Shown one piece after another: positions 1 through 11,695 of a stretch of DNA of 64,000 nt. The notes below the pieces were generated by a model that saw only the letters and a program-made list of their open reading frames with translations, did not search any database and was not told the origin of the DNA. The stretch comes from Allodiplogaster sudhausi (taxonomy: Eukaryota; Nematoda; Chromadorea; Rhabditida; Diplogasteridae). The stretch lies in the NCBI GenBank assembly GCA_945643635.1, contig CALZFC010000113.1:714001-778000 (forward strand), in the 5' to 3' direction. Position 1 is the first letter of the stretch. Every line of letters begins with the position of its first letter. The translations under genes and the position numbers were made by a program.

Positions 1-660
1 GACTTGTAGTTGTAGGACTCAGTGCACACGTCCTTGAACTACTGCTCCCACCGCTCGATCCAGGTCGCGAGTTTGAATCTCCCAAAGTAGGTATGCTCGA
101 GGATCTTTCTTCGGCGAAGAAGCTCACATAAAGGCGATAGAGAGAGAGAGAGAGAGAGAGAGTCATGCAACCTGGAGCTCGTCGCCTGTGCAGTGGGAGT
201 AGTTGTTAGGGACTTGTGCGCATAATACTTCAAAGGCTGCTCTCCTGTGATCCGCGGCACCAGATGCCCGTTGAGATTGACGAAAGGCGCCACCGAGCAA
301 AACAAATCCCAGATTCGACTTCCCCACATCAAATAACCACCATCGCCAATACCACAATCACAGCCAATTTTAAGCATATTTGTCACATACCGTAAACATA
401 CCGTAATTTAAAAAAAAAATGACAGCCTCGAGCAAAAAAAATACTTGATATTCGTTTTCCTCGCATCAAATAACCCTCGTAGGGCAACTCAAATTTTGGT
501 ATTATTAAACTATTCCCACCATAGAAATTTTGTGGTCGTGGGGTAGAAAACCGAAATAGTACCCAAAATAAAGATACTCGAGTTCCTTGCATAGAATAGC
601 TACACCGGGTGCATTTGCAGGTCAGCGGGGCAGGCTTAACCGAATAATACCCACCTATTC
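1..660. other. Region downstream of the DPH3 fragment; no supportable gene
   Basis: On the minus strand there is an open frame at about 386 to 39, interrupted by a GA/CT microsatellite at 132-162, and another at 592 to 383. Neither resembles a family I know. The two share a diverged segment of about 45 bases (plus strand roughly 296-341 and 429-475), both containing the minus-strand peptide GYLM, which suggests an old local duplication. These could be 3' exons of the minus-strand gene that starts at 807 or non-coding sequence; I cannot decide. Confidence 0.3.
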
Positions 661-700
661 GTCTCTTAATTATAACCTAAACATTAAAAAAAAAACGTAC

Positions 701-807
701 CGGGTGATCTCGAATCGGTCCCCGCATGGACGCGGATAGTGGTAGACGCCGTTCTCTTCATCAAAATCGAAGTCTTCGATCTCCACTTCGTCGTGAAACA
801 CCGACAT
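701..807 (-). pseudogene. DPH3-like first exon, probably broken
   Basis: Read on the minus strand from ATG at 807, this exon encodes 35 residues starting [13 protein letters not shown], the hallmark N terminus of DPH3/Kti11, the CSL-type zinc protein that gives electrons for diphthamide synthesis and for Elongator. It ends at a normal GT donor (GTACGT, 700-695). Two things are wrong. The first zinc-binding cysteine of the CPCGD motif is arginine (PRPCGD; CGT in place of TGT). No downstream exon on this strand supplies the second half with its CPSCS motif in the right frame; the nearest CxxCS-like piece lies near 610-625 and has the wrong spacing. It is either a decaying copy or a gene whose second exon lies left of the window. 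The identity of the exon is firm; its status is inferred. Confidence 0.6.
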
Positions 808-1068
808 AGCGGCCAATTTAACCCTAAAACACAAAAAAAAACTATGAAACGTTTAAGAATGAGCATGGCAAAATTGCGAAACAGCGTGTCGGTTAAGCAA
901 AACGGTGTGATAGTTGAAATTACTAATAAAAACGATATAAATTTATGATTTTACGGTCACGGATTTTCGAAATTTCATAGGAATGGCTTCACGGTGAAGG
1001 CGTATTTCAGAAGCTTATTTTTATTGGTTTTGATCGTAACCTCAAGTAGTTGAAGCTTGTTGTAGTGG
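808..1068. promoter_or_regulatory. Divergent promoter interval, DPH3 fragment / PRPF18
   Basis: 261 bases separate two start codons facing away from each other (807 minus, 1069 plus). No defined motif is recognised; the role is inferred from gene orientation only. Confidence 0.3.
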
Positions 1069-2675
1069 ATGGAGGCTCTGAAGAAGCTAAAAGAGGAGCT
1101 TGATAGGAAGAGGAAGCAGGCCAGCGAGTTGGCCGGCGATGTCAGTTAATTTTTTTTTTTTTGCTTAAAGAAGCCGTTCACTGGATAATTGGTTTCGTGT
1201 TGAAGGTCGGCGGCAAGAAAATGATTCGTGGTGCTGATATCGTCGCTCGTCGTGAACAGGAATACGCGGAGAAACAACGGAAGAAATTGGAAATGAAACT
1301 TGCGGAGGAATCGGGGTCAGCCGAGTCGAACTCAAGCGGCGAGAAAGCGTTCGATGCCGCCGACAACAAGAACATTAGTCGGCAAGAGGTTTTTATTTTA
1401 TGCCTTCCGAGTTGTTTAGTATTTAGATTGGTTTTTAGAAAGACGACTTGTATTTAGTACGAGATTACTCAGTGGTCAAAATGTAACAAAGTTACATTGC
1501 AGGTGATCACTCGCCTCCGACAGCGTGCTCAGCCAATACTTCTCTTCGGAGAGACGGAGGACGACTCTCGTCGCCGTCTCATTAAGCTGGAGCTGGAGCA
1601 GCCGGACTTGAATGAAGGATGGAATAATGAATTCGCTAATGCCATGCGAGATGTCGACGACGATCTCGTTAAGGTTTGGATTCCATCAATCTGCTACCTA
1701 TTGGATTCATGTAATCATAGCCTATTACAGGAAGTAATCGAAGGAAACAATGATCGGAAGAAGCACGACGTGCAGATGTCCACTGCCATCCTTGCCGAGT
1801 GGGACAGCATCGAGAGCGCCGCTCGTTTGTTTGGAGCGACTGGTAATACACTTATCTGGTCATCATGTTAACGTCTCATCCTGTAAATGTATTAATCAGA
1901 TGATGATGCAAGCCGAGATTGTGAGACCGTCAACAAGTTCATCAAATATCTCCTTGCCCGTTGGGCGCAAGTATTAAACGCACGCGATGAAGAGGAGAAG
2001 AAGAGCATCCACGGAAGGTAACCATCATTTCGTTCTTTTGTGAACATTGATACCAAGTAGTCTATTATTCGAAGCTCATATTCCAGGCATCAGTCAAGCA
2101 TTCACAAACAGACTTCAACAAATATTCGGATATTGATGAATCAGCTCGAGAATTATTCCATTAACAATGATATTCGGCACCATCTCACCAAAATCTGCAG
2201 GTTCTTTCTTGCGTTTGTTTCTCTCTTTGCTGACTAGACCCAGCTACGCGAAATAAGTTGGGCAAAGTGACAAAGGTTGATCTACCGCTACTTTTGAAGA
2301 TATTTTGTTTAGGATGCTGATTATCGACCGTGATTACATCCGAGCGAATAATGCGTACATGGAGATGGCGATTGGCAATGCTCCGTGGCCAGTAGGAGTT
2401 ACTCGTTCTGGTCAGCATTTTTTAAGGCATTATTTTGTATGAGTGATCGATCCTTCGTGCTGGGATCGTCCATGTAGTGTCATTGTGAGTGAATTAGTTG
2501 AGGTCTCCACCAACGCCCCGGCTCTGCAAAGGCGTACGTCTCTAACATTGCTCATGTCCTGAACGATGAGACACAACGGAAGTACATCCAGGCATTCAAG
2601 AGACTCATGACCAAGTGCCAGGAGTACTTCCCTACCGATCCATCCAAATGTGTTGAATATGTCCGCCCGCAATGA
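1069..2675 (+). CDS. PRPF18: Pre-mRNA-splicing factor 18 (PRPF18)
   Basis: U5 snRNP-associated step-two splicing factor acting in the nucleus with Slu7 at 3' splice-site ligation. Eight exons keep one frame: 1069-1140, 1206-1388, 1503-1673, 1731-1842, 1900-2017, 2087-2200, 2313-2410 and 2503-2675, giving 346 residues against 342 in human. The N terminus has the basic [11 protein letters not shown]...KRKQ start; the middle carries the PRP4-like segment [20 protein letters not shown]; the C-terminal Prp18 five-helix domain contains the invariant loop [17 protein letters not shown] and ends [19 protein letters not shown] then [11 protein letters not shown]. All introns are GT-AG. A polyadenylation-like AATAAA follows near 2682. 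The next gene starts only 118 bases downstream on the same strand, which in a nematode suggests an operon with PRPF18 first. Confidence 0.95.
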
Positions 2676-2793
2676 CATTCTAAATAAAGCATGTATATAT
2701 ATCGAAAGTTAATTTTGTTGATGACGTCTGTTGCGTTCTAAAAAGTATCTCATCATTTTTGTAATTATGTTTTTAAAGCTCTGGCCAGGTCAA

Positions 2794-5700
2794 ATGGCTG
2801 ACGACGACATGTCAAATTCATCTGATGACGAGGAGAGGAAAGAGGACGAGGAGAATGGAGTGATGGATGAAGAGGATGTTGATATGGAGGAAATGGACAA
2901 AGTCGAGGAGCGCATTTCCGAAGCAAAGGCCAAGGTAAATGGCGAATACATTTTCTTTCTGCTTTGAGATCAGCTTGACCTTAGTATGTGTTGGTTGGTT
3001 CCCGTTCTGTTCATTGCAGAATTTGGTGTTGATGAGTTTGTTGATAGGTGGAAGCAGATCCATGCGACTACGACAGCACAATGAACCTGCTCCGTCTCTT
3101 GCGACTGAACGGAGACCTGGAGGAGTTGGCCACAGCGAGAGAAGCTGCCTTCGCGCGTTTTCCGCTTTCCAAGAAGCTTTGGCTCCAGTGGATCACGTCA
3201 GTGGATACCTATTCTTTGTTTCCACTTGATCCATCTCCCTCTAGTGATGCGCAGTCCACTCTTCCACGAGATGAGATGGAAGTTCTCTTAATGAAGGCGG
3301 TGTCTGACTCGCCTTTCCACGAGATTTGGACTGAATTTGCTCTCTGGGCTACTGGAGGCGGAGTGGAGAAGGCACGGGAGGTATGCCCTTTTGTTTCTTC
3401 TTGTGGTTAGTGAATGAGAGGAGTCTTCGCAGATCTTCGAGGATGCCATTACTTCCCTTGGCTTCCGAGTGGATGTCGGAGGGCAGCTCTGGCTTGCCTT
3501 CATCGACCTGGAAGAGTCTTTCCTCCAGGGAAGCGAAGGGGAGGAGGAGGAGAAGGCGAGGAAGAGAGTGGCTTCTCTCTATGCGAGGGCTCTCCGTGTT
3601 CCCACCGCGGACTTGGCTGACATCTGGGAGAAGTATCTCTTGTTCGCAGGTCATATTTATCGTATCACAGGGAAATATAAAACAAAAATGTTGCCATAAG
3701 TTGAATGGAAGTGAATCTTCAGTGGTTATGCTCACTTTCAAAGTGTTTAATATTGTGCCCATCTGCCAGTGATGGGCACTTCACTAGATTCATATAGTCA
3801 TTGAGTTTTGTTGATCGCAGGCGAGAATGTTCATGCAACAATCTCAGCATCCCACAAGGCCGCGCAGATCATCTTGGCCGAGCTGGCTGTCCTTGAAGAG
3901 AAGATCATGGCTGCTGACAACTCAGTCGAATCACTCTATGAATATCTCGAGTGGGAATTAAACAAGGATGATCCCGCCAGAATTCAGGTTTCATTCTACT
4001 TCCTTTTGTATTCTATTCTTAAGAAGGTACTGTATAAAGGAGAAGCCGAATTCCAGGCATTTTATGAACGAATTCTGGAGAACCATCCGCTTGATGAAAC
4101 TGTTTGGATCGACTACACTACATATTTAGAGCAGAATCTTAAGATTCCTACCGTAGGCAATCTTAATCATTTTACTAGGTCTATTATTCTTAGCCTTTCT
4201 TTTTAATTGACTGCTGATGGAGTGTTCAGCTGACTCTGCCAGTGTACGAGCGAGCAGTGCGCCACTGCCCCTCCTCCTGCGCACTCTGGCAACCCCTCCT
4301 TCTGGCAGAGGAAAGGGCGGGAGTCTCTCTCGAGAAGATCGAACTTCTCTGGAACTCCGCCAGAATGAACATCCGCACGGCTGAAGAGGGACGGGCTCTC
4401 TACCGCACTTTCATCTATCTTCTACGAAGACGCACCGATTCATCCGGAGAAAAGGATTACGCAAAGATAGCTTCGGTTTTCGAAGATGGGGCAAAGGTTT
4501 GTGCTTCCACTCATCAAGCTTTAAATGAACAGTCAGGTTGAAGGTGCTCTCGGAGTACTTCGGCAAGAACTGGGATCCGCAGGCGGAATATCGGAGGAAT
4601 CAAGCCTTCTTCTACTTCGACAGGCTCAAGGATGTTGAAAAGGTGATTAATTTGTTTTACTTCCAATTATTTTTTGAATTAATTGCTTATAAAATGTTAT
4701 AATTGGTTGAGGGCCGAAAAGTATGGGAGGACATCCTTGCTTCCGGTGGTGGTCGGCTTGCGGAGAGATGGCTCGAGGCTATTCGATTCGAGAGGTTCTA
4801 TGGAGAGACCGGCAGGGCCCGCAAGCTATTCTATAAAGCAGTCAATTCTGTCTCCGATCACCCCCAGACAATCTTCACGGCGTTCGTCCAGTTCGAAAGA
4901 GAAGAAGGAACTCTCGACGAGCTCTCCAAGGCACTCGAGAAGGTTGTGGCGATTCATGCATTATATTCATTCATTATTGCTTCTTTCTTTGCACTTAGTT
5001 TAATTAATGTGTATTTTTAGGTGAATTCACAAGCTCAGCGGAGGGCTGAAATTGTTCCTGCCAAAGAGAAGGAAAAGGAAAAGAAAGAGAAGAAAGGACA
5101 AGGAAAGGAAACCGGAGGAGGAAAGAAGAGACCGGCCCAGCAAGGAGAAGGCACGCACTCAAAGAAGGCCAAGCTTGAATTGGTCACAACTTCTTCCAGA
5201 AAGGGAAAGGAGCAAGAAAACAAGGCTGTCGACAAGGTTGATTTCGTGCTTTCCTTTCCTTCTATCCGTCAATATCTCTGAGCTGGAGAGGAGTTTAATT
5301 CTTTGTTGTAGGATGGTTTTGCGATGCCTTCGATGCCTGGTCCAAAAGTCCCCGCCACTGCTCCTCGAAGTACGAGTTCCCTCGAGACTCCCTCTCCTTC
5401 TTCCTCTGCCTCTTCTTCCACGAATGGACACGGTAACTCCGACGATAAGAAGTGGACCATCTTTGTTAGCAATCTCGACTTCAAGGCGACCCCTGAGCAG
5501 ATTAAGGAGGTTGTGCTTTTCGAGTCTTATTGTCATCAAGCAAGCGTATCTTAACATGTTAATTCAATTTTGTGGTAGGTCGTAGATGGAGTAACGGAAG
5601 TACGATTAATGTACCGTGGGATGAGCAAACTACACAAGGGATATGGCTTCGCTGATATGGAATCGGAAGAAGCCTATCGCGTTGCTCTCACCAAGGTTAG

Positions 5701-6440
5701 CATTCGTTCATGTCTAGATGTTCATGAAGACATTTGATGCAGGATCGCGTACCAATTGGAGGCCGGCCAATGTATATCGCAGAAGTGAAAGAGAAGGAAC
5801 AGCGAGCTCCCTCTTTCAAATTCGCCGCTGGTCTCGAGAAGAACAAACTCTTTGTCCGTGGTGTTCATTACGACGCAACCGAGGAGCAAATTCGCGTTAG
5901 CTTTCCATTTTCATTTTCATATCTATTTTTGTTGAACTATCATGAATGAAATGAAGGTATTGTTCCTTTTCTTGTCTTTTTTCCGTTGCTATCCCTTTGC
6001 TTTCGCAGGAACTGTTTTCGCAATTCGGAGCAGTGCAAGATGTTCGTATTGTCGCTCACAAGTCCGGCCAGAAGAAGGGGGTTGCCTACGTGGACATGGA
6101 GACTGACGAGGGAGCTGCTGTTGCTTGCAAGGCAGTCAATCTTGTTCTGCTGGGTTAGCTCTGCTCAGTTGTGATTTTGAGTTTATAGTATCTGATTTCA
6201 GAGCGAAAGCTGAACATTCTCCTGAGCAACCCTCCGAAGAAGAGCACGCCAGGTTTGGCTGGAGAAGGGGGAAGGGCACATGCACCCGGAGGGCGCATTG
6301 GCCACAGCTCAATGATCAATCTCGTCCCTCGCAATGTCATCCGCAAGCAGGCTGAAGACACCGAATCCCCCTCTGCTTCTACCGTCACGAAGAAGAATCT
6401 CTCCAATGACCAATTCAGAAATCTTTTTACCAAGAAGTAG
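2794..6440 (+). CDS. SART3: SART3-like U4/U6 snRNP recycling factor
   Basis: Nuclear HAT-repeat and RRM protein (Prp24/SART3 family) that promotes U4/U6 snRNP reassembly. Fourteen exons total 872 codons: 2794-2934, 3048-3380, 3433-3649, 3821-3987, 4057-4152, 4230-4496, 4544-4642, 4712-4942, 5021-5236, 5312-5509, 5579-5695, 5743-5895, 6009-6153, 6202-6440. Order of parts: acidic N terminus; HAT repeats (for example LWLQWITSVD, AFYERILENHP, VYERAVRHCPSSCALW, KVWEDILASGG); a lysine-rich stretch with nuclear-localisation character (KKGQGKETGGGKKRP); RRM1 with IFVSNLDF and KGYGFADME; RRM2 with LFVRGVHYDAT and KGVAYVDME; and the C-terminal LSNDQFRNLFTKK, equivalent to the conserved SART3 C-terminal motif. 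The ATG follows a GGCCAG at 2784-2789, a plausible trans-splice acceptor. It lies between PRPF18 and GGPPS in a compact same-strand cluster. Junctions at 4543/4544 and 6153/6202 are the least certain. Confidence 0.93.
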
Positions 6441-6707
6441 TGGCATTTGTTTAGATGCTGTTTCCCCGTTTAACGTTGTTGTTGTGTTGTATTATGTTGT
6501 CCACATTATTTATCAGATTTCGCTAATATGGTAAAGTTGTTTCTTCTTTTTCAAAGGAGTATATTGTGTAACTCTTCTATGGTTCTGTGGCCTATGAAAC
6601 GTTATCTTTGCCGCACCAGTCTGGCTTATCCATGCCATTATGAGTGGCGAATGCCCCTTGTTTGGAGTCGGAAGTGTGTAGAATTCTTTGTATATCCCTC
6701 TGCAGGC

Positions 6708-8128
6708 ATGGACGAGGGAGCGAGAGGAGATTCGAGTGAGGGAGACGACTCTGAACGGGCACTCCGCGCCCCCTTCGAGTATATCCGGCGCATGCCTGGC
6801 AAGCAGATCAGGAGCCACCTTGCTTCCGCTTTCAATCTCTGGCTCAGGATACCCGAAGAGAAGCTCAACAGCATTATGGGTTTGTCTTTCTTCTTTGGAA
6901 AGAAAGCTCGTTCTTTATCGTTGCTATCCTCCGCTATTCTTTTGTTCACTGCGCCATTTAAGAGATCGTGGAAATGCTTCACAACGCATCGTTAATGATC
7001 GATGATATTGAAGATTGTTCGATTCTTCGAAGAGGATTGCCAGTCACTCACAGGTTCTTTCTTCTTGTCATTCAAGTTATCTCTTGCGTATTCAGCTATC
7101 TGCGCAAGACTTGGTGCATTTGATGGCAGTCTTTTCTTTAGCATCTTCGGTGAAGCCCGGACCATCAACTCTGCCAACTACATGTACTTTGTTGCATTGG
7201 AAGCAGCAGGGAGACTCGAACATTCCAAAGCCGTCTCGGTGTTCACTGAACAACTGCTTGAACTCCATCGAGGACAAGGGAAGGAACTCTTCTGGAGAGA
7301 CACCGTCTGCTGTCCCACCACACAGCAATACGAGCGAATGGTCGAGCAAAGTTGGTTGATCTTGAATACTCTCTTTCTCCACTTCCCCATTCATACTTGT
7401 ATTCCGTTACATGGTACGTCCTTTTCAGAAACGGGAGGTCTCTTCCTTTTGGCTGTCCGTCTCATGCAGTTGTTCAGTGAATGCACTCACGATTTCACGC
7501 CTCTTCTCACAAATCTAGCCATCTTCTTCCAAATAAGGTTAGATTCGGCCTTATTCATTTTCATCGTAATATCTGCATTCCTATTGTTCAACTGAACCTT
7601 ATTCTCTAGTTATGCCCTTTTGAGAGACGACCTGCTGAATCTCTGTAGTGCTGAGATGGCTAAGCAGAAGACAGCAGCTGAAGATCTTACAGAGGGAAAG
7701 TTCTCATATCCCATAATTGTGGGACTCCAAGGGCGAAATCTGAATGATGACCAAGTGCTCAGTCAGTTATTCGCATCTTTTCCCACCAACTTTGTTGAAA
7801 TACTAGCTATTTGTACATTATAAGAATTTTTTTGAAGATATTCTTCGGCAACGGACCGATAACTTGGAAGTGAAGATGTACTGTGTCAACTTGTTACGCG
7901 GGAGAAACGCATTCGTGTTCGTTCTGTCATATCTCTTTTTAAAATCTTTTTTTTTTATTCCTTCAGATTTGACTAGATCCGGCATTTTTGTTCTTTTGTA
8001 GGACAACGAAGTCGCGTCTTGCAGAGCTGCAAAAGGAGATTGTAAACGAAATTTCACTTTTTAGAGGTAATACTAGAATTGAAGAAGTGATTGTTTTGCT
8101 GCAAAGAGAAATAGACGCGGCGCAGTGA
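6708..8128 (+). CDS. GGPS1: Geranylgeranyl diphosphate synthase (type III)
   Basis: Cytosolic trans-prenyltransferase condensing farnesyl diphosphate and isopentenyl diphosphate to geranylgeranyl diphosphate, the donor for Rab/Rho prenylation. Seven exons (6708-6879, 6963-7053, 7142-7350, 7429-7537, 7625-7761, 7838-7916, 8002-8128) give 307 residues against 300 in human. Visible family marks: [19 protein letters not shown] near the N terminus; first aspartate-rich motif [39 protein letters not shown] and WRD; second aspartate-rich region FFQIRDDLLNL (DDxxN as in animal GGPPS); [13 protein letters not shown]; and [16 protein letters not shown], which fixes the 7838 acceptor. CTCTGCAG ends two bases before the ATG, a good cis or trans acceptor, so the gene may be third in an operon. 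All introns are GT-AG. Confidence 0.93.
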
Positions 8129-8761
8129 GCATAGACATGTTGTTGTGGTAATTTTTTGTCTTTTAAAGTTCATTATAGAATTATGTATAATTGTATAATG
8201 TCTTATGTTAGGACTTAACCGGTTTTATTTATTCATTGCTTTGTTGATGGTTTACTATACGGCTATTAAAGTTTTAAAAGCTTATGATAAATGAATATAT
8301 TTGGAGTTGATTTGTCGCTGTTAGTGTATTTCGGGTTAAATCCCTCCGTGCCAAATACTTAATGATTTATCTGGCAGGTTGTGCTGATGCGCGTGATTTT
8401 TTTTTTACAATTATATAAGTATGGGTTCGTTTTCTTCCTGTTTTGCTAATAGATGTGTTCTCCACTGCTCTAGCGGGAAAGTGAAAGAACATGAGAGGGG
8501 AATAGTCGGTTGTAGAGAGGATATGGTTGAGTTACTGGGTGAAAAGTTGTCTCTAATTCGTATTTTGGTTACATTGTGTCAGTTTTTTCAGCTGGATCTA
8601 GTGTGAGATGTATTCGGAATTCTTGACCAGTGCTGGATTTCAGCTTTCTTTTTGAGCTCATGTGAATAATTGAATTCCTGACGGCAATCTTAAAAACATC
8701 CGTTATGAATTTTTGGTTAACGTCTGTGCCACTTGCATTTCTGCTCCCAAATCGTCCCCTT

Positions 8762-8767
<6 letters not shown>

Positions 8768-8806
<39 letters not shown>

Positions 8807-9003
8807 CACTCTCCGTCTCTCTCTCTCCTCTCTCACTCTCCGTCTCTCTCTCTCTCTCCTCTCTCACTCTCCGTCTCTCTCTCTCTCTCTCCTCTCTCAC
8901 TCTCCGTCTCTCTCTCTCTCTCCTCTCTCACTCTCCGTCTCTCTCTCTCTCTTTCTTTCCCGTTCACTTTCTCTCTCTCTCTATCTCTCTTTCTCTTCCT
9001 CTC
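8768..9003. repeat. Compound CT microsatellite/minisatellite
   Basis: A CT run is followed by about five imperfect copies of a unit of roughly 30 bases in which CT stretches are broken by CACTCTCCGTCTCT and CCTCTCT, ending in a degenerate CT tail. Confidence 0.85.
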
Positions 9004-9724
9004 TAACAGCTTCTCTTCGCTGTGGACGAAGTTGATATCGCGGCTGTTCTTGGATCTGCTTTGTAATGTAAGAAGACTTCGATTGTTTTGAAAATCCTCT
9101 CACGTTGACAGACACTCATTCGGGTGCGTGTTTTATGCCCGGCCTGTCTTCAAGTCATTTGTGCTGTGTATTGGAGCTGAAAAGTATGAGAGTGAGGGAG
9201 TGAAGTAGAGGAGTAAGGAAATGCAATGCAAGATGCGCGTTCAACGGAGCGGTGTTGCGGAGAATGAATGTATGAATGACCGAGGCATGAGTCAAGTGGC
9301 GGAAGGTGAAAGAGAGGGAGCAGGTGAATAGAGAGACAGAGAGAGCGAGAGAGAGAGTGTGTGAGTAGAGATAGAGAGAGAGAGAGTGAGTAGAGTTAGA
9401 GAGAGAGAGTGAGTAGAAAGAAAGTGGCAAAGAGGGGCATGATGGGTGCTCCCCCATTCCCTTCTTCCTACTTGCCCCCTCCTCATCTACAATGCGCGTC
9501 CGTCTATTCGCAGAATCGGTGCTTCTTGCCTTTTGGCCCTTGGCGCGCTCGGGTTTCTCACCCTTTTGTTTTCCTATTATTCCCCTGGCATTAACGTTCT
9601 TCCCGTGCCTTACTCCCCCGAATCGAGCCCACCATATTTGTGACGAGCCGCTCCCTTCCTTCGCTCTCTCTTCCTTTTCTCTTACCTTTTGCTTTCATTC
9701 TCCTTCCAAGACCGAAATTGTCCA

Positions 9725-9914
9725 GAATCTCTCTCTCTCTCTCTCTCTCTCCCTCTCTCTCTCTCCCTCTTTCACTCTCTATCTCCACTCCTGGTTTTCT
9801 CCTCTTTTCCCCACTGATTGTCTCTGTTTGCGCGACTTGGCTCTGCGACACGCCGAATCCGTGGTGCCCAGGTCAGTTAGAGTCTGCCTTTGCTACTCCC
9901 CGCCAGCTCATCCT

Positions 9915-9954
<40 letters not shown>

Positions 9955-9960
9955 ACTCTC
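9725..9960. repeat. Two CT microsatellite runs
   Basis: Interrupted CT dinucleotide runs at about 9730-9785 and 9918-9958 in otherwise pyrimidine-rich DNA. Confidence 0.8.
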
Positions 9961-10764
9961 TCTTCTCTGTCATAGCTTCCGCTTGTCTTCATCATCCGCA
10001 TTCTCATCACTGTCCCTAGCACAATCGATGTGCGCTTTCACTGGTATCTGTCCATCCATCTTCTCTAACAGCTTTACTGGTTCCCTGTCCTTACCATCAT
10101 CCATGTCTCTCTTTCTCGCTCTCGTTCTGTCTGGCCTTTATTTCTCCCATTCCTGCGCATCTCTATCTCACAGTTCACTTTTATCTTCCAGTAGCTGGCC
10201 CCACTTGCGCCCTATTTCCTACTTGTGCTCAAGCAGCCGCTCCTATTTTTTTATCCTTTCCCATGGTTAGGCTATGCTTATGTCTTCCTTTTTGTCATTC
10301 TTTATTTTGTTCTCTTTCCTCTCTCCATTTTCGCCTTGTTTCCACTCTATTCCTTGCTTCTGTAACAAGCATACTCGGTTGATTAAACAATCCGATCCTT
10401 ATAGAATATTGCCGAAATTTTTTCTTTCAAATGCTCAATTTGAGAAAAAGCGCCTGTCTATTATTTTGAATCTGCCGACATTATAACAACAGGAAACTGA
10501 GCGTTTTTTTTAAATCATTACTCGTCATCAGCGATTCAGTCATAAAAGCTTTTTCTATTGTGAATACATCACTTTTCAATTACAGTGGAAGGAATTTAAT
10601 CAAGCATTAATTTTGAAACCGAAGCGTCACTCGTGCCGATGTGAATAATATTTATAATCATTTCTCTGAATTTTTTGCGATATGTTTTAAATTTGGGATC
10701 GAGACTTGAAAGGCCCTTTTTCGCTTCCTCGAACCCTTCTTTCTCCATTCTTTTACCTTGACTC

Positions 10765-11005
10765 TGTCTCTCTCTCTCTCCCTCCCTCCTTCTCTCGTTC
10801 TCTCTCTCTCTCATCCCTCCCTCCTTCTCTCACTCTCTCCCTCTTCCCCTCTCTCTCTCTCCCTCTCTCTCGCTCTCTCTCTCCCTCTTTCGCACACGCT
10901 CTCTCTCACTCTCTGCCTCCTCCCTCTCTCTCTCCTTCTCTCTCTCTCCTCTTACTATCTCCCCATCTTTCTCTCTCTCTCTCTCTCCTCTCTCCTACGT
11001 GTCAC
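10765..11005. repeat. Imperfect CT/CCT-rich array
   Basis: About 240 bases almost wholly of C and T on the plus strand, a mix of CTCTCT and CCCTCC units; a further pure CT run sits at about 11188-11222. Confidence 0.8.
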
Positions 11006-11185
11006 TCTCCCTCATTCGTCCTCTTAACACGATGCTTTGAGAAATGGCAAGCGTAATAATAGGAACGTTTCGGCCGCTCTTCTGCTTGCTCATGGGATTA
11101 TCCACTCGTGGACTGAGGACCTGGCAGCTGGCCAGAACGGGTCAAGAGGGAGCAGGCAACATTCCGGCGCTCTCTCCCTCTCATT

Positions 11186-11226
<41 letters not shown>

Positions 11227-11695
11227 ACTCATTCTTTCGTGCTCGTCCGCCTGCTCGCTCGTCTCTATTCTGCTATTTCCATTCCTCTCATTCTCATCCT
11301 CTCATCTCGTTTTTGCTCCATTTCGGCTGACTTAGCCGTCTCATCTATCTTGTTGTTAGCGCTTTTAATTTTTCCGCTTTCACCATCTTTCGCATGCTTC
11401 GACAGTCCCGTTGAATCGTCTTATTGCCTGTTATCTATAACACACTTAAATCTCTATTATCAATTGACTTTCGCTTTAATGCTTGGAAGACTTCCATGTT
11501 CTAGCCGACTCCCTTTCTTCATTTGCTGTTCCCTTTTCATCGAGTCTATCAGGAAACTGCCTGTTTTGCTCGAATATCTCGATCAGTCCTTCTTTTATTC
11601 TAGGCTACTTCTGTTCTCGAAAACTGAGGATGCTTTGAAGGGAGCTTGGATTGCCTTGCTCAGCTGGGTTGGCAGCTGCTTCGATATCCCACGAG

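Larger units (their letters stand above)
8129..11695. other. Gene-poor, pyrimidine-rich interval
   Basis: No gene recognised. The plus strand is strongly pyrimidine-biased from about 8760 to 11560 with many CT arrays and a short purine-rich (GA) stretch at 9185-9420. An open frame at 9446-9643 could encode a 65-residue peptide with one hydrophobic segment (ASCLLALGALGFLTLLFSYY) but nothing supports expression. Other long frames here are serine-leucine translations of CT repeats and are not genes. Confidence 0.6.

Noticed and set aside
8705..11330. Many long open frames rich in Ser and Leu
   Set aside because: They are translations of CT repeats in all three frames; no splice structure or family match supports them.
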